From: Albibacterium bauzanense
GTDB lineage: Bacteria; Bacteroidota; Bacteroidia; Sphingobacteriales; Sphingobacteriaceae
Length of the DNA stretch: 64,000 bases
Assembly (NCBI RefSeq): GCF_004339765.1
Contig: NZ_SMGO01000002.1
Span: 248,001-312,000 of the forward strand
Reading direction: 5' to 3'
Shown here: piece after piece, positions 54,539-63,104 of the stretch
Numbering within the stretch: position 1 is the stretch's first letter
How the letters are laid out: every line of letters begins with the position of its first letter
Notes under the pieces: model-generated
Database searches by the model: none
Told to the model about the DNA's origin: nothing
What the model saw: only the letters and a program-made list of their open reading frames with translations
Made by a program: the position numbers and the translations under genes

Positions 54539-57500
54539 TTACGCTTCGAAAGTATTTCTCACTTTCGTCATATAACCAACACCTGGTTGAACGTTTAATT
54601 CTTCTAACACGTAATATACGCGCTCATTTTTCAATGCTTGAGATACCGCAGAATCAGGATCATTACGATCTCCAAAAATGATGGCATTCGATGGACAAGC
54701 TGCTGCACAGGCTACTTGAATATCGCCATCTTTAATTGGACGTTTCTCAGCCTTAGCTTTTAATTTACCAGCCTGTATACGTTGAATACACATTGAGCAT
54801 TTCTCCATTACTCCTCTAGAACGAGAAGTAACATCTGGGTTTAATACCAATTGTGTAAATTCATTATTCAAGTAATTATCAAATCTTGAGTCGTTCCAAT
54901 AGTTAAACCAGTTAAAACGACGAACTTTATATGGACAGTTATTAGCACAATATCTTGTACCAAAACATCTGTTATAAGCCATGTGGTTCAATCCTTCAGA
55001 AGAATGGACAGTCGCTAAAACCGGACAAACAGTTTCACAAGGTGCGTGATCACAATGCTGACATAACATTGGCTGATGAACAACTGTTACCTGGCTCAAA
55101 TCACTCAATCTATTAACTTCACCTTCACGTGTTACTGCCTCATTATTATCATTCTCAAAGCTATAATAACGGTCAATACGGATCCAATGCATCTCTCTAC
55201 GGCGACGAACTTCATCGCGTCCTACAACAGGTACATTATTTTCAACACTACAAGCAACAATACATGCCCCACAACCTGTACAAGCATTTAAGTCAATAGC
55301 CATAACCCAGCTATGTCCCGGTTGCTCGTATTTATTCCACAAATCGTAAGTTTTATGTTTTTCACCAGTATTACCACTTCCATGAGCAGGATTGGTTTTA
55401 TAATTAGCAAAAGTAGTTTCACGAATTATATTGCGTCCTTCAATGGTCTGATGAGTTTGCGTTTGTGCTAATACATAAGTTCCAGCTGCCTTACTAATCG
55501 TAACTGAATTATTAAATTGCAAACTACCATTAACAAGTCTTACAAATGGATAGGCATTTTTACCTACATCATTTCCAGCTTTACCAGCTTTCGTTCTTCC
55601 AAAACCAAGCGCTACTGAAATAGTACCAGCAGCCTGACCTGGTTGAATTAATACAGGCAATATAATTGAATAACCATTCTCTGCCTTTACCTCAACTAAA
55701 TCATTCTCTCCAATACCTAATGATTCTGCATATTTAGGCTCAATGGCTGCATAATTATCCCAAGTAACTTTAGATACAGGATCCGGCAATTCTAATAAGT
55801 AAGCATTGTTACCTTGTTTACCATCTCCAACTCCTCCACTTAAATAAAGCTGTAGCTCAATATCTTTAGCAATTGCTTTGCTTTGTGTTCCAATCTGATT
55901 TGCCAGATCTGAAACAGAAGAAGTGAACGATTGTGCACTGCCTCCTCTAGATCCTTTAAATTCAAAGCCTTCCTGAAGAGCATCGTACCAATTCTTTCCT
56001 TGCGGCAAAATATTCTGCTCCCAATAAGCTTTTACATAGTCATGATAAGAAGTAGTATTTCCAGCCCATATTAAGAAGCTTTGTTCAAACTGACGTGAAT
56101 CAAAAACAGGGTTTATAGTCGGTTGTACTAGTGTATAATATCCAGCGTAAGCCTCACTATCTCCCCAAGATTCTAAATAATTAGAGTTTGGAGCGATAAT
56201 ATTTGCAAAAGATGCAGTTTCATTCTCGCGATCTGCGAAAGAAACTTTAAATTTAATCTTAGACAAGGCATCTTCAACACTCTTACTATCATAGTATTCA
56301 TAAATTGGATTGCTTTCAGCAAAGAAAGCAACATCAATTAATCCACTATTTGCTTCTCTCAAGAATTCAGCAAAAGCCTGATCATCTCCTTTATATTGGT
56401 TAGATGCATTGTCCAAATCAATCGTTGAGCCATAACTTCCTAAATGAACGTTAATCGCATTTACAAGAGACTGAATATTTGCATCGTTAGAGCCGGCTAC
56501 AAGTATAGCCTTACCTCTTACTTGGTTTAATTCTTTAGCTACTAATTTAATTGCAGTAGCTGCCTTTTGATTTTCACTAAGTGCATTAGGTAATGCAGAA
56601 CCAGTAAGTTCATTATACAATGCAATTAATAAAGGTCCTTCTTCAGAAGGTTTAACAGTAACGCGAACATCTGCATTGGTACCTGTCAAACTTAAACCAC
56701 TTTCAAATTGAATGTGGCGAGACATTTTTCCATTCTTTAAAGAAGTATGGCTTCTATTGGCCATATACTGCTTAGTATTCTCGATACCATCTAACCAGGT
56801 GCTTAAGAAGTCTGCACCAACACTTACAATAACATCTGCATTATCAAAACGATACTGCGGAATTACAGCTTTTCCAAAACTAAGCTCATTGGCTTTAATC
56901 ATTCCGGTATAAGATACCGCATCAACCACAACCAGTTTTGCTGTTGGATATTTAACTGTAAACTCATTAATAGCTGCTAGAGCTGATGGGCTATTGATGG
57001 TTGAAGAAACAATACGAATTTGTTTTCCTGAATTTGATGCTGAATTTAAAGCTGCAATAACCTGCTTGTCAACTTCCTCCCACGAAATACCTTCATCTCC
57101 GGAACGAGGTCCCTTTAACTTAGACATATCATATAGGTCAAGCACAGATGCCTGAGTAGACGGGCTTACACCATTACCGGCGAAAAGTGCTTTTGTATTA
57201 GCTTCAACGAAGATAGGTCTACCTTCGCGAGTTTTAATAACAAGGCTCTGACCCTTATAACTTGAAGCATAATAATTTGCAACACCAGGTGTTACTTCCT
57301 CAGGTTTAATAATATATGGTACAGATTTATGAATTGGAGTACGCTGACAGGCAGCAAGGGTTACTGCTCCAACCCCAAAACCCAATGCCTTTAAGAAATC
57401 ACGGCGTGGAGTCTTAGTACTTAAACCAGCTTCATTTAACACATTTTCAATAGGAATATTCTCTGTAAACTCAGAACCCTTCTTTTCAACAAAAGCAGGA

Positions 57501-57550
57501 GTCTGATGTAATTCCTCCAAACCTTTCCAGTATTTCTTGTTGCTATCCAT
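54539..57550 (-). CDS. actB: Alternative complex III subunit ActB (Tat-type iron-sulfur/molybdopterin-like fusion)
   Basis: 1003 residues. A twin-arginine signal is seen at RRDFLKALGFG (49-59) and ends in a lipobox-like LAAC (C68), typical for this subunit. The first 700 residues resemble a molybdopterin-oxidoreductase domain that has lost its cofactor. The C-terminal part carries four Cys clusters: CTGCGACIVACSVENNVP, CQHCDHAPCETVCP, CFGTRYCANNCP and CSMCIQRI/ACPSNAI, ferredoxin-like sites for iron-sulfur clusters. Functionally the electron relay of the complex. Confidence 0.95.
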   Translation of the reverse strand: MDSNKKYWKGLEELHQTPAFVEKKGSEFTENIPIENVLNEAGLSTKTPRRDFLKALGFGVGAVTLAACQRTPIHKSVPYIIKPEEVTPGVANYYASSYKGQSLVIKTREGRPIFVEANTKALFAGNGVSPSTQASVLDLYDMSKLKGPRSGDEGISWEEVDKQVIAALNSASNSGKQIRIVSSTINSPSALAAINEFTVKYPTAKLVVVDAVSYTGMIKANELSFGKAVIPQYRFDNADVIVSVGADFLSTWLDGIENTKQYMANRSHTSLKNGKMSRHIQFESGLSLTGTNADVRVTVKPSEEGPLLIALYNELTGSALPNALSENQKAATAIKLVAKELNQVRGKAILVAGSNDANIQSLVNAINVHLGSYGSTIDLDNASNQYKGDDQAFAEFLREANSGLIDVAFFAESNPIYEYYDSKSVEDALSKIKFKVSFADRENETASFANIIAPNSNYLESWGDSEAYAGYYTLVQPTINPVFDSRQFEQSFLIWAGNTTSYHDYVKAYWEQNILPQGKNWYDALQEGFEFKGSRGGSAQSFTSSVSDLANQIGTQSKAIAKDIELQLYLSGGVGDGKQGNNAYLLELPDPVSKVTWDNYAAIEPKYAESLGIGENDLVEVKAENGYSIILPVLIQPGQAAGTISVALGFGRTKAGKAGNDVGKNAYPFVRLVNGSLQFNNSVTISKAAGTYVLAQTQTHQTIEGRNIIRETTFANYKTNPAHGSGNTGEKHKTYDLWNKYEQPGHSWVMAIDLNACTGCGACIVACSVENNVPVVGRDEVRRRREMHWIRIDRYYSFENDNNEAVTREGEVNRLSDLSQVTVVHQPMLCQHCDHAPCETVCPVLATVHSSEGLNHMAYNRCFGTRYCANNCPYKVRRFNWFNYWNDSRFDNYLNNEFTQLVLNPDVTSRSRGVMEKCSMCIQRIQAGKLKAKAEKRPIKDGDIQVACAAACPSNAIIFGDRNDPDSAVSQALKNERVYYVLEELNVQPGVGYMTKVRNTFEA

Positions 57551-57589
57551 TTAAGCTTTATATAATCGTATTATCTACGTTTTTATTTA

Positions 57590-58888
57590 TTAATAATGAC
57601 ACTTACCACATTCTATACCGCCAAGAACAGCAGCTGTAATTTTCTCACCGCTTTTTAATTTATCGTGAGCAGCAATTAATTGATCGTAATAAGCGTTATC
57701 TTTAGAGTTAACCTCAGTTTCTTTGTGACATTCAATACACCATTTCATTGTTAATGGAGAATATTGATACACTTCAGCCATTGTTTCAACCGGACCGTGA
57801 CATCTCTGACATTCGATACCAGCAACAGTAACGTGCTGAGAGTGATTAAAATAGGCTAAATCAGGAAGATTATGGATACGAATCCATTCAACAGGTTTCG
57901 TGTCAGTTCCATAAGTACGAGTATCAGGATCCCAATCTATAGCGTTATAAATCTTTTGTATTTCAGGAGATACTTCTCCATTATATTTTTCTGAAGCTGT
58001 TACAGCATTGTGACAGTTCATACAAACATTTAAAGAAGGTATGGATGCATTCTTTGAAGTTGCAGCACCACTATGGCAATACTGGCAATCAATTTGATTT
58101 ACTCCAGCATGTAATTGGTGTGAGAATTTAATTGGCTGAACAGGTTGGTAACCTTCATGAACACCAACATTCCACATTACATTCCATCCTGCTGTACTTA
58201 AAAGTGCAACAATTCCTAGAACAACAAAGAAAACAAGCTTTTTATTTCGGGAAAGTTTTTTTAACTTATCTACGAAAACTTTCCCTGAAGACTCCCCCCC
58301 ATCATCTTCTCCTTCCTCACCTTCAGTAATACTTTCTCTGTTCTTTAAAATAATTCTATCCAGCGTCCGGATCACACGATTCAGAACCAGAATAACTAAG
58401 AATGCTATAATTAATACAACGATTAATCCTCCAAACATGAAGTTACTTACATCACCACTGGCTCCAGCTTGTTGACCAGCAGCACCTTCAGCACCTCCAG
58501 CAGCAGCTGGCGCAGGTTTTGATGCATCATCTACATAAGCAAGAATGTTACGGATGTTATCTTCAGTTAATGTAGGGAAGGCAGGCATCATAAGCTTGTT
58601 ATGATCCTCAAATAGTTTTATCGCAGCTTCATCACCTGAAGCGATTAAAGCTTGCGAATTATGAATCCATGAAATTAACCAGGCTTCATCATGACGTTCA
58701 GTAACACCCTTTAAAGCTGGACCAATTACAGCGCGATCAACGCCGTGACATGCGCTACAATCTGCTTTAAAAAGTGATTCCCCTTCCTTGATATCTTGTG
58801 CTTGCACAAAAAGGGTTGCCATGCTTAGTATAGCTACTAAGGTTACTGACTTTGCAACACGTCTAAAAATTAAAGAGATATTTCTCAT
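57590..58888 (-). CDS. actA: Alternative complex III subunit ActA with fused mono-heme domain (six CxxCH sites)
   Basis: 432 residues from the ATG at 58888, which gives a good signal peptide (1-30). The N-terminal cytochrome c domain has CSACH (44-48) and a Met-rich LMMPAFPTLTEDNI. Two membrane helices follow (about 151-171 and 217-236). The pentaheme part has CQYCH, CMNCH, CQRCH, CIECH and CGKCH (268-431). ActA normally passes electrons to the oxidase. First gene of the respiratory cluster, with a promoter at 58971. The longer frame to 58936 is less likely. Confidence 0.93.
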   Translation of the reverse strand: MRNISLIFRRVAKSVTLVAILSMATLFVQAQDIKEGESLFKADCSACHGVDRAVIGPALKGVTERHDEAWLISWIHNSQALIASGDEAAIKLFEDHNKLMMPAFPTLTEDNIRNILAYVDDASKPAPAAAGGAEGAAGQQAGASGDVSNFMFGGLIVVLIIAFLVILVLNRVIRTLDRIILKNRESITEGEEGEDDGGESSGKVFVDKLKKLSRNKKLVFFVVLGIVALLSTAGWNVMWNVGVHEGYQPVQPIKFSHQLHAGVNQIDCQYCHSGAATSKNASIPSLNVCMNCHNAVTASEKYNGEVSPEIQKIYNAIDWDPDTRTYGTDTKPVEWIRIHNLPDLAYFNHSQHVTVAGIECQRCHGPVETMAEVYQYSPLTMKWCIECHKETEVNSKDNAYYDQLIAAHDKLKSGEKITAAVLGGIECGKCHY

Positions 58889-58970
58889 TTTGAGAGTTTT
58901 ATACGATAAAATGTGTGACAAATTGAATAAGACCATAGAGAGCCGAGGCTCACATTTTGGACTCGAAGGA

Positions 58971-59003
58971 CAAAAGTATAACTTATTAATATATCCCTGA
59001 CAA
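58971..59003 (-). promoter_or_regulatory. Promoter of the act-cox cluster
   Basis: Minus-strand TACTTTTG (58971-58978), an exact TAnnTTTG match, with TTG 22 bases further upstream (59001-59003). It predicts a start near 58965 and a leader of about 77 bases, which contains a small GAGCC/GGCTC inverted repeat (58940-58951). It would serve the whole run down to DUF983. Confidence 0.55.
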
Positions 59004-59133
59004 TTTGATGACCTAATTTACTAATTTATAATTATTCTAAATTACTTAAAAAGTGCTCCATTCAGCAATCAGACCAATTTTATATAAAAAATGAAATCGA
59101 CCTAATTAAAAAATAAGAATAAAAATTCGTTTA

Positions 59134-60108
59134 TTATTGTTTTAATACCCATGCAAAAATTAAAGGAACAACAATCGTAGCATCAGACTCAACAATGAAC
59201 TTCGGAGTGTTGATATCTAATTTTCCCCAAGTAATTTTTTCATTAGGAACAGCTCCGGAATAAGACCCGTAAGATGTTGTAGAATCTGATACCTGACAGA
59301 AATAACTCCAGAAAGGAATATTCTCCATTTCCAGATCCTGATAAAGCATCGGAACAACACAAATTGGGAAATCACCTGCAATTCCTCCACCTATCTGAAA
59401 AAATCCAACTCCTTTACCTGCTGAATTCTTAGTATACCAATCAGCCAAATAACCCATATACTCAATACCGCTTTTGGTAGTCGATGCTTTCAATTCTTTC
59501 TTGATAACATAGGATGCAAAAATATTACCCATCGTTGAATCCTCCCAGCCGGGAACAATAATTGGCAAATTCTTTTCAGCTGCTGCTAACATCCATGAGT
59601 TTTTAGGATCAATTTCATAATATTGCTCTAAAACACCGCTGTTCAACATTTTATACATGTACTCATGGGGGAAATATCTTTCACCAGCGCTGTCAGCATC
59701 TTTCCAGATCTTATAAATATGCTTTTGCAATCTTCTAAATGCCTCCTCTTCAGGAATACAAGTATCTGTTACGCGGTTATAATGATTCTCTAAAAGATCC
59801 CATTCTTCTTGTGGGCTCAAATCCCGGTAGTTGGGCACTCGTTTATAATGTGAATGGGCAACTAAGTTCATGATATCTTCTTCAAGATTTGCTCCTGTAC
59901 AAGAAATTATAGAAACCTTATCTTGTCGGATCATCTCAGCTAATGATATACCTAACTCAGCTGTACTCATTGCACCTGCCAATGTAATCATCATCTTTCC
60001 ACCTTCATCAAGATGAGATTCATAACCCTTTGCTGCATCCATTAAAGCAGCAGAATTAAAATGTAAGTAGTTTTTTTCAATAAATTGAGAAACTGGCCCT
60101 CTTTCCAT
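59134..60108 (-). CDS. Deoxyhypusine-synthase-like protein
   Basis: 324 residues. The fold is that of deoxyhypusine synthase: TLAGAMSTAELGISLAEMIR, SCTGANLEEDI, PIIVPGWEDSTMGNIF, GFFQIGGGIAGDFP and the lysine motif ITWGKLD (K296) that in the true enzyme forms the covalent intermediate. Bacteria lack eIF5A, so the substrate must differ; bacterial relatives have been linked to homospermidine or other polyamine chemistry. No polyamine genes lie next to it. It is divergent from the outer-membrane protein gene. Confidence 0.88.
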   Translation of the reverse strand: MERGPVSQFIEKNYLHFNSAALMDAAKGYESHLDEGGKMMITLAGAMSTAELGISLAEMIRQDKVSIISCTGANLEEDIMNLVAHSHYKRVPNYRDLSPQEEWDLLENHYNRVTDTCIPEEEAFRRLQKHIYKIWKDADSAGERYFPHEYMYKMLNSGVLEQYYEIDPKNSWMLAAAEKNLPIIVPGWEDSTMGNIFASYVIKKELKASTTKSGIEYMGYLADWYTKNSAGKGVGFFQIGGGIAGDFPICVVPMLYQDLEMENIPFWSYFCQVSDSTTSYGSYSGAVPNEKITWGKLDINTPKFIVESDATIVVPLIFAWVLKQ

Positions 60109-60140
60109 AAGTATTAAATAAGAATAATGAATGAATGCTC

Positions 60141-60148
60141 CAAAGTTA
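60141..60148 (-). promoter_or_regulatory. Bacteroidota -7 element for the DHS-like gene
   Basis: Minus-strand TAACTTTG, an exact TAnnTTTG match 32 bases before the ATG at 60108. It lies inside the in-frame upstream extension of the D15 gene, which argues against that longer reading. Confidence 0.45.
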
Positions 60149-60181
60149 GCTATAAATAAGATAATCTTAGCCTACATTTCC

Positions 60182-60189
60182 TACCTTTG
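60182..60189 (+). promoter_or_regulatory. Promoter -7 element for the D15-type gene (possibly leaderless)
   Basis: TACCTTTG matches TAnnTTTG exactly and ends 7 bases before the ATG at 60197. The expected transcription start would be within a few bases of the start codon. Confidence 0.5.
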
Positions 60190-60196
60190 CCGCAAT

Positions 60197-61348
60197 ATGA
60201 GAATATCTACAAAAGTTTCTATACTGATAGCTTTCCTATCTATCTTTCACAATCAACTTTTTGCACAAAAGAAGCTGTGGGACATTCCAATCATTAAGAA
60301 ATTTACTACCACAACAAAAGATAGTACACGCTCTCCAAGCCTTCTAATACTACCTGTACTAGGTTATTCTCAAGAAACCAAAGTAGAATTAGGCGCAACA
60401 GGTATTTATAACTTTTATGTAGATAAAGCCGATACTACTATCTATACCTCTAATATTAATACGGTAGTTAGCTTTACTACTGAAAAGCAAATTAATTTAA
60501 AATTAGAGACTGATATCTGGACTAGAAATAATGACTACCATTATATTACTGCAGTTAGATATAAAAAATATCCTTTCAATTATTATGGTATCGGCGATGA
60601 AACTCTTGCCAGTGATAAAGCTCTACTTACACAGCGATTCTTTCAGTTCAATTTTGAATTAGAAAAGAAAATAGTAAGAAAGTATTATACCGGGGTAAAT
60701 ATTCAATTCGAGAATTTTACTTATAAAGAGGGCTCTCCAAATGAAAACTTTGACCTATCTCAAGTTTATGGAGGTTATGGAGGGAAATACTTAGCACTCG
60801 GGTTATCACAATCTTATGATAGCAGAAATTCCAACACCGAAACCACAAAGGGTTTGTATGGTAGAATAAAATACGCCTATGCGCCAGATCTATGGGAAAA
60901 AGATAACTATACAGGAGGAGTTCTTTCTTTAGACCTAAGAGCCTTCTTTCCTCTGCACAAAAAACTAACTCTTGGAGTTCAAAGTGTCTTCAAAACCCTC
61001 TTTTCAGATAATATTCCATTTTATTTAACTCCTCAACTCGGTAACGATGAAATAATGAGAGGATATTATCAAGGTCGGTATCGGGATAAGAACTATCTGG
61101 CTAACCAGGCCGAGTTGCGTTATCGGATACATCCAAGAATAGGGCTAGCTGCTTTTTTAGGAGCAGGAACCGTATATAAAGAAGCTCTTGATTTGTCGCA
61201 CTTAAAATTTTCAGGAGGTGGAGGAGTTCGCTATTTCTTCGATTTGGAGCATAACTCAAGTATCCGAATAGATTATGCTATTGGAGAAAAAAACCCTGGG
61301 GAAGAACGACAAGGAGGCTTTTATTTATCACTCGGACAAGCCTTTTAA
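60197..61348 (+). CDS. BamA/TamA-family (surface antigen D15-type) outer membrane beta-barrel protein
   Basis: 383 residues from the ATG at 60197, which gives a clean signal peptide (MRISTKVSILIAFLSIFHNQ, cleavage after LFA-Q). The frame is open from 60131, but promoter elements fall inside that part. The mature protein is rich in alternating aromatic beta strands and ends in the C-terminal aromatic residue (GGFYLSLGQAF) typical of beta-barrels. Mid-barrel GGYGGKYLALGLSQSYDSRN and RYRDKNYLANQAELRYRI fit D15. There are no clear POTRA domains before the barrel, so it is the short type, of unknown cargo. Confidence 0.82.
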   Translation: MRISTKVSILIAFLSIFHNQLFAQKKLWDIPIIKKFTTTTKDSTRSPSLLILPVLGYSQETKVELGATGIYNFYVDKADTTIYTSNINTVVSFTTEKQINLKLETDIWTRNNDYHYITAVRYKKYPFNYYGIGDETLASDKALLTQRFFQFNFELEKKIVRKYYTGVNIQFENFTYKEGSPNENFDLSQVYGGYGGKYLALGLSQSYDSRNSNTETTKGLYGRIKYAYAPDLWEKDNYTGGVLSLDLRAFFPLHKKLTLGVQSVFKTLFSDNIPFYLTPQLGNDEIMRGYYQGRYRDKNYLANQAELRYRIHPRIGLAAFLGAGTVYKEALDLSHLKFSGGGGVRYFFDLEHNSSIRIDYAIGEKNPGEERQGGFYLSLGQAF

Positions 61349-61354
61349 AATTAA

Positions 61355-62143
61355 TTAATGAAATCGCACTTTAAAGTTCTCTTTCACCTGATCAGGTTTA
61401 AAAAACACTAAACCTATATAAAACAAGTCTATAGTTACAGTCACCTGCGGATGATTCTTGATTTCTTGCCAAGCTTCTTTCATTCCTTCACTCCAATAAA
61501 TATCATCGAAAATTAAAATAGAGCCGGCATGCACTTTTGGTAAACAGTCGTAAAAATATTTCAAAGTAGCATCTTTACGGTGATTCCCATCGATAAAAAG
61601 AAAATCAATCCTAGGAAGCTCTTCAACAATCTGAGGAAATAAAATATCAAAATTACCTGTACGCGTTTCGATATTATTTACATCTAAACGCTTAAAATTC
61701 TCCATTGCAACTTTTGCAGTTTCAGGACAACCTTCTACCGTTATAATATGAGAAGAATTGGAAGCTTTTGATAAATAGAGAGTCGTTATCCCTAAACATG
61801 TACCTAATTCTATAATTGATGCCGGTTGAAATTCATTTGCTAAACGCGCTATCAATTTAGCAACTCTTGGGGGTTTCAATGCATTTTTCGCCAGACTCCT
61901 GATTTGCTTCACCTTGCCATTATTCAACATCGAACCAGCTCCAAGGTCAGTTATACGTATGGTTCGCGTATCATTTTTAAGTTGCTCACGAAGCTCTTCA
62001 ATTGGGTTAGCATACTCTTTCGTTGAAAAATCATATATAACCCGATCAATCAAATTATATACAAATGGAGAATGAACCCCATGTCTGCTATTAGATGTCA
62101 GGTAGTGCTTAAAATAATCTACAAAAAAACGGATATTCGACAT
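61355..62143 (-). CDS. Class I SAM-dependent methyltransferase (O-methyltransferase-like)
   Basis: 262 residues. The SAM-binding GxG-type loop is IIELGTCLGITTLYLSKA (near 115-132), the acidic residue after strand 2 is in ITVEGCPE, and IDFLFIDGNHRKDATLKYF (near 178-196) is the substrate and metal-site region of O-methyltransferase-like enzymes. Substrate unknown. It ends 6 bases from the convergent D15-type gene. Confidence 0.82.
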   Translation of the reverse strand: MSNIRFFVDYFKHYLTSNSRHGVHSPFVYNLIDRVIYDFSTKEYANPIEELREQLKNDTRTIRITDLGAGSMLNNGKVKQIRSLAKNALKPPRVAKLIARLANEFQPASIIELGTCLGITTLYLSKASNSSHIITVEGCPETAKVAMENFKRLDVNNIETRTGNFDILFPQIVEELPRIDFLFIDGNHRKDATLKYFYDCLPKVHAGSILIFDDIYWSEGMKEAWQEIKNHPQVTVTIDLFYIGLVFFKPDQVKENFKVRFH

Positions 62144-62231
62144 GCTTCAAAGATAAGCGTTCCTTATAAAGACCAAAGTATTATTCGTAAATTTACAGCT
62201 TAGTTCTATAGCAGTAAAACGATGCTTAATT

Positions 62232-63104
62232 ATGGCAGATATAAAAGAAATTAATTCCCTGATTCATTTACTAGATGATCCCGACATGGAGGTATATCAA
62301 CATGTCGAAGAGAGGCTGTTAACAATGGGCGAAGAGGTTATCGCTCCTTTAGAACTTGCTTGGGAGCAGTCTTTTGATGCTTTACAACAATCACGCATTG
62401 AAGAACTTGTTCATAAGATTCAATTCAATCAAGTATTAATTGATCTGGAACTTTGGGCTTTAAGTGGTTCTTTTGATCTGTTACAAGGATTAATAATTGT
62501 TAATAAATACCAATATCCAGATTGTGATGAGCAAAAAATAATCAACCAGATAGAATCCATTAAACGGGAGATCTGGTTGCAAATGACCTATAGCATGAAT
62601 GCTGTAGAAAAGGTACGCCTATTCAATACGATCTTTTATAATACAGAGGGCTTTTCAGGAAATACCCGAAACTATAACGATCCTCAAAACTCTTACATCG
62701 GACAAGTACTTGAAAGCAGGAAGGGTAACCCTATTTTATTAGCATGCATTTATAGCATTGTAGCTCAAAAATTAGATATGCCAATATATGGAGTAAATTT
62801 ACCTCAGCATTTTATCTTAGCCTGTACAGATAATTATCAAACCAATAATAAAGAAGACGAAGTTCTATTTTATATTAATGCATTTAATAGAGGTCAGATA
62901 TTTGGCAGGCATGATGTACTTTCGTTTTTAAACCAGCTTAAATTGCCGAATTATCCTCAATTCTTTCAACCCTGCGATAACATTTCTATAATAGAACGGG
63001 TTTTAAGGAATCTGTACAATTATTATACAAACAACAGCATAACTCAGAAAGCAGAGGAATTAGAAAAGATGTTAGCTTTAATTAACGGGCATCAATATAT
63101 ATAG
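62232..63104 (+). CDS. SirB1-like / transglutaminase-like family protein
   Basis: 290 residues. An N-terminal helical HEAT-like segment (about 1-70) precedes the SirB1-type core, with GNPILLACIYSIVAQKLDMPIYGVN, then LPQHFIL (about 175-205). The cysteine and histidine would be the only candidates for a catalytic pair. No activity is known. Single gene; its last 23 bases overlap the convergent beta-propeller-like gene. Confidence 0.75.
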   Translation: MADIKEINSLIHLLDDPDMEVYQHVEERLLTMGEEVIAPLELAWEQSFDALQQSRIEELVHKIQFNQVLIDLELWALSGSFDLLQGLIIVNKYQYPDCDEQKIINQIESIKREIWLQMTYSMNAVEKVRLFNTIFYNTEGFSGNTRNYNDPQNSYIGQVLESRKGNPILLACIYSIVAQKLDMPIYGVNLPQHFILACTDNYQTNNKEDEVLFYINAFNRGQIFGRHDVLSFLNQLKLPNYPQFFQPCDNISIIERVLRNLYNYYTNNSITQKAEELEKMLALINGHQYI

